From Nitrospira sp. (GTDB lineage Bacteria > Nitrospirota > Nitrospiria > Nitrospirales > Nitrospiraceae), in the NCBI GenBank assembly GCA_016873435.1, contig VGXF01000007.1, positions 49,774 to 113,773 on the forward strand: a stretch of DNA of 64,000 nucleotides. Direction: 5' to 3'. A program made the translations under genes and the position numbers. Below the pieces are notes generated by a model. It was not told the DNA's origin. It worked only from the letters and a program-made list of their open reading frames with translations, and did not search any database. Of this stretch, positions 35,769-47,887 are shown one piece after another; the stretch's first letter is position 1; the number at the start of each line of letters is the position of its first letter.

Positions 35769-36821
35769 ATGAAAGCACTAATGGGAGTGGGCGCCGTCAT
35801 CGGAATCATCGCCCTGCTCATCCTGACCGGGATGATCTTCGGCGTCTTGAAGTCCGACATGGTGCATCTGGTCGAGGGCTATATGCCCATGCAGATGATC
35901 TTTGAGTTGGCCATCTTTGTGGCCGGCTTCACGGGTCTCAGCTACACGCTGAACTCAATGGGCATGGGGATGCAGCGGTTCTGGCAGGGCATCCTGTTCT
36001 GGGCCTTTATTCTCCTGTACCTGAAATTCCGGGTCTATCCACCGATCCCATTCAGCGTGCGCGCCATGTACGGGACGGTGTCGCTGATTGCCGTCTTTAT
36101 GTGGATGTCCAGCAACGAGGAAGACTGGAAGAAATTTCGCCAGCCGATCCTGAACGTCATGGACGCCATTACCCCCATGCACAAGGGGCTGCGGACGTTT
36201 TTCCTGATTGCCATTCCGATCGCGCTCTGGGGCTTCTCCTATCAGTCGTTCATCCCGCAGGGTGCGGGTTCGGACGTGGACGAGCCAATTGAGCTCCGCA
36301 CGGTGCATCCAGCGCCGCCGGCCAGCACCAAGCTCCACGGCAAGACCTACGTGCTCCAGACGTCGCAGAATCCCTACCGGGTCAACATGGAAGGCAAGTA
36401 TGATCAGGAATACAGCAACAAGCTAATTGTCGAACAGTCGATGGGCCGTCTGATGCAGCCCAATGCCAACCCATGGGATGAGAAGGCCGAGGGCTATCTC
36501 AAGAACGTCCGCGAGGGCGGCGAGATCTTCTACCAGAACTGCCACTTCTGCCATGGCGACAATCTAAACGGTCGCGGGCTGCATGCCTTTGCGTTCAACC
36601 CGATTCCGGCAAACTTCACGGACCCAGGCACAATTGCCCAGCTCCAGGAGACCTTCATCTTCTGGCGCGTCGCAAAGGGTGGGATCGGACTGCCGCGCGA
36701 AGGATTCCCCTGGGCGTCAGTCATGCCCCCGTGGGAGCAACATCTGACCACGGATGAGATCTGGAAGGTTGTGCTGTTCGAATACTGGCACACAGGCTAT
36801 TATCCGCGGACATGGGATTAA
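35769..36821 (+). CDS. Membrane-bound monohaem cytochrome c
   Basis: A 350-residue protein with about five transmembrane segments in the first 170 residues and a periplasmic cytochrome c domain at the C-terminal end. The haem motif is Cys258-His-Phe-Cys261-His262 (CHFCH), with a probable methionine ligand in SVMPPWEQH. A 37-base gap follows the previous cytochrome gene; the next gene's signal peptide start lies 30 bases after its stop. It resembles membrane-anchored cytochrome subunits of oxidase or Alternative Complex III assemblies. The precise partner is unknown. Confidence 0.83.
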   Translation: MKALMGVGAVIGIIALLILTGMIFGVLKSDMVHLVEGYMPMQMIFELAIFVAGFTGLSYTLNSMGMGMQRFWQGILFWAFILLYLKFRVYPPIPFSVRAMYGTVSLIAVFMWMSSNEEDWKKFRQPILNVMDAITPMHKGLRTFFLIAIPIALWGFSYQSFIPQGAGSDVDEPIELRTVHPAPPASTKLHGKTYVLQTSQNPYRVNMEGKYDQEYSNKLIVEQSMGRLMQPNANPWDEKAEGYLKNVREGGEIFYQNCHFCHGDNLNGRGLHAFAFNPIPANFTDPGTIAQLQETFIFWRVAKGGIGLPREGFPWASVMPPWEQHLTTDEIWKVVLFEYWHTGYYPRTWD

Positions 36822-36850
36822 TCCCGCAGCTATCAGTGAAAGGGAATGCC

Positions 36851-38635
36851 ATGAACCAAGTACGTTTTTCAAAAAAAGCACTCCTGGTCCTGACCGCTGT
36901 TGCGGGGATCACGATGATGTCGGGAAGCGCCGACCTCACGACCTTTGCCCAGGAGAATGGTGGACTGCCCCAGGGCTTCAAGAAAGGTGAACTGGCGCCA
37001 CTACCTTCGGCAGAAATGATCGAAGCCGGCAAGCGCGTCTATTTCACCAAGTGCGTGTGGTGTCACGGTGTCGATGGGGCAGGCAATGGGCCTGCCGCCG
37101 ACCGTCTCTGGCCGCGGCCACGCAACTTCAACCAGGGCACGTTCAAGATTCGCCACACGGCTAGTGGTGAGTTGCCGTTGTTCGACGCGAAGAAGCCCGT
37201 CAAGGGCCAAAACGACCTGTTCGAGACGCTGACGCACGGCCTGCCCGGCTCGGCAATGCCCTCCTGGGAGGGCATCCTAACGCAGGAGCAGCGCCAGCAA
37301 GTGCTGTCCTTCGTGACAACCCAATTAGTGAAGGATCGGCATTTCGACGACAAGGCAACGGAAACCCAGACGGTACTGAACTGGGATGAGGTGCTGAAGG
37401 CGCAGGTCAAGTACAGCCCGGAGAGCATCGAAAAGGGCAAGCAGCTGGTTACCGATAAAAAGTGCGTCGAGTGCCATGGTTTAGATGGGCGCGGCGACGG
37501 CAACGCCTTCAACCTAAAAGACGATTGGGGCTTTGCAATCCAGCCGGCCGACTGGCACAAGTGCTGGAACTTCCGCGGTAGCCGGCAGGAACCGTACAAC
37601 GTTAAGAACATCTTCCGTACGTTCTCGACGGGTGTGAACGGTACGCCGATGCCGTCGTTTGCAGATAACACCACGGTGGAGGAGCGCTGGCACATCGCCA
37701 ACTACGTCAACTCGCTCTGTGAGCGTGACGCGAAGGGTGAGCCGATGCCGATCGATCCACTGACGGACAAGCCCAAAGTGAAATTCGTGATTTTGTCTGG
37801 CGCAGTGGATGGGGAAATCCCGGACGATCCAGACCACGAACTCTGGCAGAAGCGCGAGCGCCGGATCGTGTTGTTTGGTGGGCAGATCACTCACAAGCCC
37901 CGGAATTTCGTCAATCGTCTCGACGATGTCTGGGTGAAGTCGATGTACAGTGAGAAGGAAAAGCAGATTGCGTTCCTGTTCCAGTGGGATGACCGGACCA
38001 ACAGCAAGGCCGAGGGCAAGCTTCCTTGGGCCCCGAACGAGGTCAACGTCGAGGCGCATGGCGTGAAGGAGCAGGCGCCGAAGACGGGTGAGGCTGGGTC
38101 CATGGCGGATAACCAGAATAAGTACAAGGTGTATAACGACGCGTTCGCGTTTCAGTTCCCGGTGAAGTGGCAGGAGCTGCCGCCTCCGGAGAAGCCGCGT
38201 TATCTGTGGGGGGACGAGAAATACCCCGTGGATCTCGTGAAATGGGAAGCGGACGGCTCGATCCGCGCCTTTACCGGTACCGGCTGGGACAAGGACTTTG
38301 AGGATCGAGAGGACTACACCGAGAAGCTGAAAGCCAAGGCGGAGTGGAAGGATGGCCGGTGGACCCTGCTCGTCCGTCGCCCGCTGAAGGCTGACTACGA
38401 CGAGGATGTGAAGTTCGAAGTGGGACGCTACATCCCGACCGTGTTCTTCGCGTGGGATGGCCACAATGGTGACGCGGGCCGCAAGATGGCCGTGTCGGCG
38501 TTCTACTATCTCGTGCTGCAGCCACCGATCCCGAAGGAGACGTACATCTACCCGACCCTGATCGCGGTGGGTATCGTGACTCTGGAAGGGTGGATTCTGA
38601 CTCGGCGGGCAAACCGCAAAAAGGGGAAGGTTTAA
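36851..38635 (+). CDS. Dihaem cytochrome c fused to an NxrC/EbdC-like haem-b domain
   Basis: The start at 36851 follows AAAGGGA and gives a signal peptide; the earlier frame start overlaps the previous gene. The 594-residue protein has two haem-c sites, Cys68-x2-Cys71-His72 (CVWCH) and Cys205-x2-Cys208-His209 (CVECH). From about 320 onward comes a beta domain of the ethylbenzene-dehydrogenase gamma/NxrC type (FLFQWDDRTNSKAEG, RWTLLVRRPLKADY). A C-terminal transmembrane segment (TLIAVGIVTLEGWIL) anchors it. It ends the second oxidase operon before a strong terminator. It may bridge haem-b donors and the oxidase cytochromes. Confidence 0.83.
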   Translation: MNQVRFSKKALLVLTAVAGITMMSGSADLTTFAQENGGLPQGFKKGELAPLPSAEMIEAGKRVYFTKCVWCHGVDGAGNGPAADRLWPRPRNFNQGTFKIRHTASGELPLFDAKKPVKGQNDLFETLTHGLPGSAMPSWEGILTQEQRQQVLSFVTTQLVKDRHFDDKATETQTVLNWDEVLKAQVKYSPESIEKGKQLVTDKKCVECHGLDGRGDGNAFNLKDDWGFAIQPADWHKCWNFRGSRQEPYNVKNIFRTFSTGVNGTPMPSFADNTTVEERWHIANYVNSLCERDAKGEPMPIDPLTDKPKVKFVILSGAVDGEIPDDPDHELWQKRERRIVLFGGQITHKPRNFVNRLDDVWVKSMYSEKEKQIAFLFQWDDRTNSKAEGKLPWAPNEVNVEAHGVKEQAPKTGEAGSMADNQNKYKVYNDAFAFQFPVKWQELPPPEKPRYLWGDEKYPVDLVKWEADGSIRAFTGTGWDKDFEDREDYTEKLKAKAEWKDGRWTLLVRRPLKADYDEDVKFEVGRYIPTVFFAWDGHNGDAGRKMAVSAFYYLVLQPPIPKETYIYPTLIAVGIVTLEGWILTRRANRKKGKV

Positions 38636-38664
38636 GCCCTTCCCGCCACAAGCGGGTGAACGCA

Positions 38665-38700
38665 AGAGGGGGTGGGGTTAAACCCACCCCCTCTTTATTT
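38665..38700 (+). terminator. Strong rho-independent terminator of the second oxidase operon
   Basis: A perfect 12-base-pair stem (agagggggtggg with cccaccccctct), a six-base loop and a T-rich tail (ttattttt) lie just after the last cytochrome gene. Confidence 0.95.
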
Positions 38701-38714
38701 TTCACGAGGGTGCG

Positions 38715-39338
38715 ATGGGACAGAGACTGCAGGGCATCACCGGTATTCTCATTGCCGGAGGCAGGAGCAAGCGAATGGGGCAGGACAAGCGCCGAGTCGA
38801 ACTCGGCGGGCAGACCCTATTTGAGAGAGCCCTGAATGTCCTGCAGGACCTGTTTGAAGAAGTCCTGGTCGTCCTGGCCGAACCCGATCCAGGGCTGCCT
38901 CTGCAGGGGGCCCGTGTTGTCACGGACCTCATCCCCAACTGCGCCACCCTAGGGGGGCTCTATACCGGGCTCCATCATGCCAAGGCGTCCCGTATTTTTG
39001 CAGTTGGTTGTGACATGCCGTTCCTGAACCGAGACGCAATTACGCGCATGGCCACGTTGGATGCGCAGGCCGATGTTGCCATGGCCAGGCTGGCAATCGG
39101 TCTTCAGCCAATGCACGCGGTGTACTCCAAGGCCTGCCTGCCGCATCTTGAGCGTATGGCCCAGGCGCAGCAGCTGAAAGTGCAGGAGTTGACGCGCGTG
39201 GAGGGTCTGCGCGTCCGGCTGGTTGAGGAATCAGCTCTGAAGACGGTCGATCCGCAATTACTCTCATTCTTCAATATCAACACAGCGCCTGATTTGGAAT
39301 TCGCTCGCAAGCTGCTCGCCAGTGGAGGGGCCTGGTAA
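38715..39338 (+). CDS. mobA: Molybdenum cofactor guanylyltransferase
   Basis: A 207-residue cytoplasmic enzyme that attaches GMP to molybdopterin to make the bis-MGD cofactor used by NarG/NxrA-type enzymes. The N-terminal nucleotide-binding motif ILIAGGRSKRMGQDKRR, the DLIPNCATLGGLYTGLH stretch and AVGCDMPFLN match MobA. Its length is typical. It starts after the oxidase terminator. Its presence supports molybdoenzymes in this organism. Confidence 0.88.
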   Translation: MGQRLQGITGILIAGGRSKRMGQDKRRVELGGQTLFERALNVLQDLFEEVLVVLAEPDPGLPLQGARVVTDLIPNCATLGGLYTGLHHAKASRIFAVGCDMPFLNRDAITRMATLDAQADVAMARLAIGLQPMHAVYSKACLPHLERMAQAQQLKVQELTRVEGLRVRLVEESALKTVDPQLLSFFNINTAPDLEFARKLLASGGAW

Positions 39339-39447
39339 CGCAGTCGGTCACATCATTCGTCAGCCGTTACCTTGTTCTGTCGGATAAGTTATGTTAGATT
39401 CGCTCCCGTCGTTTTCTTCTTGAAACAAGCCAAGTTAGGAGTACAGG

Positions 39448-42720
<3,273 letters not shown>

Positions 42721-42724
<4 letters not shown>

Positions 42725-44364
42725 AAAAAGTTGGCGGACGTTTCACATTGCTGGCCTTGCTGGTCGTCACGTCGGCAGTCTTGTTCCTGCCGTCCTATCC
42801 GGCTGTGTTTCAGAGCCTTCCGCCTTGGCTCAAGAAGCTGTTCCCCAATAAGGGCATCTCGCTTGGTCTGGATCTGCAGGGCGGCATCCACCTCGTGCTG
42901 GAGGTCGAGGAGGACCGGGCCGTCGAAATCGCGGTGGACCGGTCTGTCAACGCCATCCAGGATTTGCTGGTCGACAAGAAAATCCCCGTCGAGTCCGTGA
43001 AGCGCACGGCGGCTGCCCAGGTGACGCTGGGATTTCAGAAGGACGACCTGAAGGATCAGATCAAGAAGGCGATGGACGATTTCCCGGCCTTCGGGGAGAA
43101 CGTGGGGGCGGGGGCGGCCAACACGCTGGTCTACGAACTGTCCGAGAGCGAGATCAAGCGTATCAAGGATTCCGCTATCAACCAGGCGCTCGAGACGATC
43201 CGCAACCGCATCGACCAGTTCGGCGTGGCTGAGCCGCTGATTCAGCGCCAGGGCCTCCGGCAGATCGTCGTCCAGTTGCCCGGCATCAAGGAGCCCAAGC
43301 GGGCCAAGGACTTGATTAAAGAAACGGCGCTGCTGGAATTCAAGATGCTGGACGAGGCCAGCCCGCTGGCCTCTGAGCTGCCGCAGCGGGTGCCGAAGGG
43401 CCAAGAGGAGGAGATCCTCAAGCAGTTCAGGGCCAAATTGCCGGAAGGGGACGAGATCCTGTTCGAAAAGGGGATCGAGAAGGACAGCCGCCGAGAGTTT
43501 AGAATTCCCTATGTTGTAAAAAAGCGCGTCATGCTGACGGGCGACGTGCTCAGTGATGCCCGCGTGGCCATCGGCCAGTTCAACGAACCCTATGTGGCCG
43601 TGAGCTTCGATGCTAAGGGTGCCCGCGAGTTCGAGCGCATCACAGAGGATCATGTCAAAAAGCGCATGGCGATCGTGCTCGACAGCACGATTTACTCGGC
43701 GCCGGTGATTCAGGAGCGCATCGCTGGCGGGCGGGCGCAGATCACCGGCACGTTCAACACGCAGGAGGCGAACGATTTGGCCATCGTCTTGCGCGCGGGT
43801 GCGCTGCCGGCGCCGCTCAAGATCATCCAGGATCTCACGGTCGGTCCGTCGTTGGGCCGGGACTCCATTGAAAAGGGCATCCAGTCCACACTTTTCGCGG
43901 GGGCACTCGTCGTTCTCTTTATGGCGGTCTACTACCGACTGGCCGGCGCGATCGCAGACTTCGCGCTGCTGCTGAACTTGACCTGTTTGATCGGCGCACT
44001 GGCGGCGCTCAATGCCACGCTCACCCTGCCGGGCATTGCGGGCATCATTCTTACGATCGGCATGGGCGTGGACTCCAACGTGTTGATCTTCGAGCGCATC
44101 CGTGAGGAATTGCGATCCGGCAAGCCAGTCCGGCTGGCCGTCGACGGAGGCTATGACAAGGCGCTGCTCACGATCATCGACTCGCACGTGACGACGTTGA
44201 TCACTGGCCTGGCGCTGTTTCTGTTCGGAACCGGCCCGATCAAGGGCTTCGCCGTGACCCTGTGTCTGGGCATTGCCATCAACCTGTTTACGGCGCTGGT
44301 GGGCACCAAAGTGATCTTCGATGTGATGAGCCGGCGTCGCCAGGCCGAACACTTGAGCATTTAA
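42721..44364 (+). CDS. secD: Protein-export membrane protein SecD
   Basis: A 547-residue component of the SecDF-YajC complex, which uses the proton gradient to pull preproteins out of the Sec channel. Near the N-terminus is KGISLGLDLQGGIHLVLEVE, a periplasmic domain follows (about 60-370), and six transmembrane segments lie in the C-terminal half. The transmembrane motif GMGVDSNVLIFERIREELR is typical of SecD. It overlaps yajC by 4 bases and is followed by secF. Confidence 0.96.
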
Positions 44365-44386
44365 CGGGTCTGCAGTGGGGGTAGGC

Positions 44387-45304
44387 ATGTTTGAAATTCT
44401 CGGAAAAACGAACATTGACTTCATGGGGAAGCGCACTCTTGCGTTCGCCTTTTCGGGCGTGCTGATTTTGCTGGGGAGCATCGCCCTCGTGCAGATCGCT
44501 CGGGGGGTGGCCAATCTCGGCATCGACTTCGCCGGCGGCACGGCGGTGCAGCTGAAGTTCGAGCAGCCCGTCCGGATCGACGCCGCGCGGGCGGCCTTGG
44601 ACCGGAACAATCTGGCCGGTGCGGAAATTCAGGAATTTGTCTCGGAGAGCAAGCTGCTGGTGCGCGTGAAAACAACGACGACCATCGAGGAAAAGGTGGC
44701 CGACCGGGTTGTGGTGGCCTTCTCGAAAGAATTCCCAGACAATAAGTTCAAGATCGAGGCTTCTACCGAAATCGGACCGACGATCGGGCGTAAACTGCAG
44801 GAGGACGCGCTCATCGCCATCCTCATCTCCTTCGCCGGCATCATCCTCTACATCGCTGCCCGGTTCGAGTTTCGCTTTGGTGTGGCGGCGGCCATCTCGA
44901 CCTTCCACGACGTGCTGGCCGTGCTGGGCATTTTCTACGTCCTGGACAAGGAAGTTACGCTGCTGGTCGTGACTGCGCTCCTGACGCTGGCCGGCTATTC
45001 GCTGACGGATACCGTCGTCGTCTTCGACCGCATCCGCGAAAACCTGCGCGTCCGCCGCCGGGACCATCTGGAGACGGTCATCAACAACGGCATCAATCAG
45101 GTGTTGAGCCGCACGATCGTCACCAGCCTCACCGTCGTGCTTGTGCTGATCCCGCTGACGCTCGCGGGCGGCGAAGTGCTCCACGATTTCTCGCTGGCGT
45201 TGTTGTTGGGCGTGATCGTGGGGACCTATTCCTCAATTTTTGTCGCGAGCCCGATCCTCGTGATCTGGCCGGGCGGGGCTGGGAAGCTCCTCAAGCGGGG
45301 CTGA
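44387..45304 (+). CDS. secF: Protein-export membrane protein SecF
   Basis: A 305-residue partner of SecD. The start at 44387 (MFEILGKTNIDFMGKR) is better placed than an earlier GTG. GIDFAGGTAVQLKFE and the transmembrane motif YSLTDTVVVFDRIRENLR are characteristic, with six transmembrane segments. It follows secD in the same operon. Confidence 0.95.
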   Translation: MFEILGKTNIDFMGKRTLAFAFSGVLILLGSIALVQIARGVANLGIDFAGGTAVQLKFEQPVRIDAARAALDRNNLAGAEIQEFVSESKLLVRVKTTTTIEEKVADRVVVAFSKEFPDNKFKIEASTEIGPTIGRKLQEDALIAILISFAGIILYIAARFEFRFGVAAAISTFHDVLAVLGIFYVLDKEVTLLVVTALLTLAGYSLTDTVVVFDRIRENLRVRRRDHLETVINNGINQVLSRTIVTSLTVVLVLIPLTLAGGEVLHDFSLALLLGVIVGTYSSIFVASPILVIWPGGAGKLLKRG

Positions 45305-45568
45305 ACGGCCTTCGGGTTGACCTCACAGCGCTTCCCGCCTACGATTCGCATGAGCACCTTGGTGGAGGATCGCCTACGGCGTATCCCGTCCAGCGGTGGT
45401 CGAACTGCCTTCAGATCCAGCAGAAAGTCCTGGTGATACTGATAGTTCCGTTGGCAGAAGCGGAAAACGTTAAGTCATTGATCTTATGCAGCAATGTTAC
45501 CTTTGCTTGACATTAAGAGAAAGGCAAGCAAAAATGCGTACTTAGAAAATTAATTGCCCGTTACCTGA
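45305..45568. promoter_or_regulatory. Gap with promoter for the two-component genes and a possible coding remnant
   Basis: Near the right end, TTGACA (45507-45512) and AAAAAT (45530-45535) with a 17-base gap form a plausible promoter for the sensor kinase. The left part (about 45310-45475) is GC-rich and, read on the minus strand, is open with a protein-like run (FRFCQRNYQYHQDFLLDLKA) but has no start or ribosome site. It may be a decayed gene fragment. I cannot name its family. Confidence 0.35.
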
Positions 45569-47887
45569 ATGAAACTCTGGGGCCAGTCCCATAGCCTCCA
45601 TCGTAAGATCATCGCGGCCATCGTGCTGGTCGGTCTGCTTCCCCTCACGTTTTCGCTCATCTTGACGTACCTGACCGACCGCCGGGCGCTGCACGAAACA
45701 ATCGGTACCAGTTTCCGCGAACGGGCGGTTGAGGCGGCCAGCCGTGTCGAAATGCAGGTCACCCGCAGCATCAACGAGGCCGAGCAGCTTGCGACGACAC
45801 CGTTCCTCCGCACGGCCGTGAGGGAGGCCAACAAGAGCTACGTTGGCAAGGACGCGAGCCGTATTGAATCCATCATCCAGGATTTTCAAAAGCAATGGCG
45901 GCAGCGCAGGACGAGCAGCGAATTCCCACTCTTCATCAACCGGATCGTCACCAACTATCTCATCCGCTGGCATGACATCCGGAAGGCCGACTACGTCGGC
46001 ATTCTTGTGACCGATGCTCAAGGGGCGCTGGTCATTAGCTCGATTCCTCAGGCCGAATATTTTCACGGCAAGAGCCTCTGGTGGCAGGCAGCGTTCACCG
46101 GAGGTAAGGGCATGGTGTTTGTCAGCGAGCCGGCCTTCGAACCGTCCTACGGCACGCACGTGCTCACGGTCTCCGTACCCATTCTGGACGACGACCAACG
46201 CAGCGCGATCGGCGTGATCGGCGTGCTGCTAAAGCGGGAGGCGCTGTTTCGGATCATCTCGGAGGTGACCATCGGCGAAACCGGCCATGCCATGCTGATG
46301 AACTCGGACGGCGTGCCGCTACTCTGTCCCATCCTGGCGCTGGAAGAACATTCCATCACGCCGGCTCTGGCCAGCCTATTGCAGCCGATGCAGGCTGGAT
46401 GGGCCATCGCCGGAAACGACTCGCACGGCGGGCGCGATTCCCTCGTCGGCTATGCGCCGGTGCGGCTGGGCAACCGGCTGGCGCCGGACAGTCTGGGCGG
46501 GAAGCACTGGATGACCTTCGTGCGCCAGAATCCCGAAGAAACCTATACGGTGCTCAACCAATTGCTCGTGAAAGTGCTGGCCTACGGCGCGCTGGTCTTC
46601 GCCGTGTTAGTGACGACGGGCGCCTGGGTGGCGCGCCGCATCGCCAGACCAATCGCTGTACTGCACGAAGGCGTGGCGCGTATCGGCAGCGGCAACCTCG
46701 CTCATCAGCTATCTCTCAAAACCGGCGACGAGTTGGAGCAACTGGCCGCGGCCTTCAACGGCATGGCTGGCAATTTAAAACAGTCGTTCGATCAGATCGA
46801 GCAGCGGTCGAAGGAGATCGACGCGACCAAGCGCTATCTCGAAAACCTCCTTGAAAACGCTAACGACGTCATCTACACGCTCGACACGGAACAGTGCTTC
46901 ACCTACGTCAACAACAGGGTGTCGGGCTGGGGTTATCGCAAAGAGGATCTGATCGGACGACCCTATCTCTCGCTGCTGACCAAGCGGCACCGCGGCAAGC
47001 GGCTCAAGAGCACGCTGGACATCGGCGCCAAGCAGGTCTACGAGGTGGAGGTGCTTGCTAAGAACGGCACCACGCGCACGGTTACGGTCAGCGTGTCGCC
47101 CCTGTATGACGCGCAGGGGGGCATCGACGGCGTGCTAGGCATTGCGCGTGACATCACCGAGACGAAAAAGCTTGAACAGCAAATCCGCAGCTCCGAGAAG
47201 CTGGCCTCGGTCGGCAAGCTGGCGGCCGGCGTCGCGCACGAGATTAACAACCCGCTCGGCGGCATTCTCAACTGCCTCTACAATTTCCAGAAGGGCACCC
47301 TCTCAGAGGCGCGGCGGCAGCAATATCTGGTCTCCATCGAGGACGGGCTCCGCCGCGTGCAGAAGATTGTCCGGCAGTTGCTAGATTTTTCGCAGCAGCA
47401 CGCTCCGGAGTTTTCGCTCACCCACCTCAACGAAGTCGTAGACCGGGTGCTGGTCCTGACCGAGCACGCGCTGACGGAAAAGAAGATCCACCTCGACAAG
47501 CAGTTCCAGCGGGATCTGCCGCCGCTCATGGTGGACCGCCACATGATCGAGCAGGTGCTGATGAATCTGCTCCTCAATGCGGTGCATGCACTCAAGGCCG
47601 GCGGGACGATCATGATTCGTACGCGCGCGCAGGGCGACACATGCGAAGTGGTCGTCGAGGATACCGGCTGCGGTATCCCCGCCCACGTGCTGCCCCACAT
47701 TTTTGACCCGTTCTTTACGACGAAGGGCACGGGCGAGGGAACGGGGCTGGGTCTCTCGGTCAGCCTCGGCATTGTTGAGCGGCATGGTGGGCGGATTCTG
47801 GTGGACAGTGAGGCGGGAAAGGGCTCGGTGTTCACGGTCTGTCTGCCGATGTCCCATGAGCGGGCCACAGTCGGGGGGGCCTCATGA
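45569..47887 (+). CDS. Membrane sensor histidine kinase (Cache-HAMP-PAS)
   Basis: A 772-residue sensor. A transmembrane segment near 14-32, a large periplasmic domain of the Cache type (about 35-330), a second transmembrane segment (about 333-353), a HAMP linker, a PAS domain (YLENLLENANDVIYTLDTEQ, about 425-540), the H-box with His557 (GVAHEINNPLGG), and a HATPase_c domain (MNLLLNAVHAL; DTGCGIP; GTGEGTGLGLS). The signal is unknown. Its stop overlaps the response regulator start, so they form a pair. It has its own promoter candidate just upstream. Confidence 0.93.
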   Translation: MKLWGQSHSLHRKIIAAIVLVGLLPLTFSLILTYLTDRRALHETIGTSFRERAVEAASRVEMQVTRSINEAEQLATTPFLRTAVREANKSYVGKDASRIESIIQDFQKQWRQRRTSSEFPLFINRIVTNYLIRWHDIRKADYVGILVTDAQGALVISSIPQAEYFHGKSLWWQAAFTGGKGMVFVSEPAFEPSYGTHVLTVSVPILDDDQRSAIGVIGVLLKREALFRIISEVTIGETGHAMLMNSDGVPLLCPILALEEHSITPALASLLQPMQAGWAIAGNDSHGGRDSLVGYAPVRLGNRLAPDSLGGKHWMTFVRQNPEETYTVLNQLLVKVLAYGALVFAVLVTTGAWVARRIARPIAVLHEGVARIGSGNLAHQLSLKTGDELEQLAAAFNGMAGNLKQSFDQIEQRSKEIDATKRYLENLLENANDVIYTLDTEQCFTYVNNRVSGWGYRKEDLIGRPYLSLLTKRHRGKRLKSTLDIGAKQVYEVEVLAKNGTTRTVTVSVSPLYDAQGGIDGVLGIARDITETKKLEQQIRSSEKLASVGKLAAGVAHEINNPLGGILNCLYNFQKGTLSEARRQQYLVSIEDGLRRVQKIVRQLLDFSQQHAPEFSLTHLNEVVDRVLVLTEHALTEKKIHLDKQFQRDLPPLMVDRHMIEQVLMNLLLNAVHALKAGGTIMIRTRAQGDTCEVVVEDTGCGIPAHVLPHIFDPFFTTKGTGEGTGLGLSVSLGIVERHGGRILVDSEAGKGSVFTVCLPMSHERATVGGAS

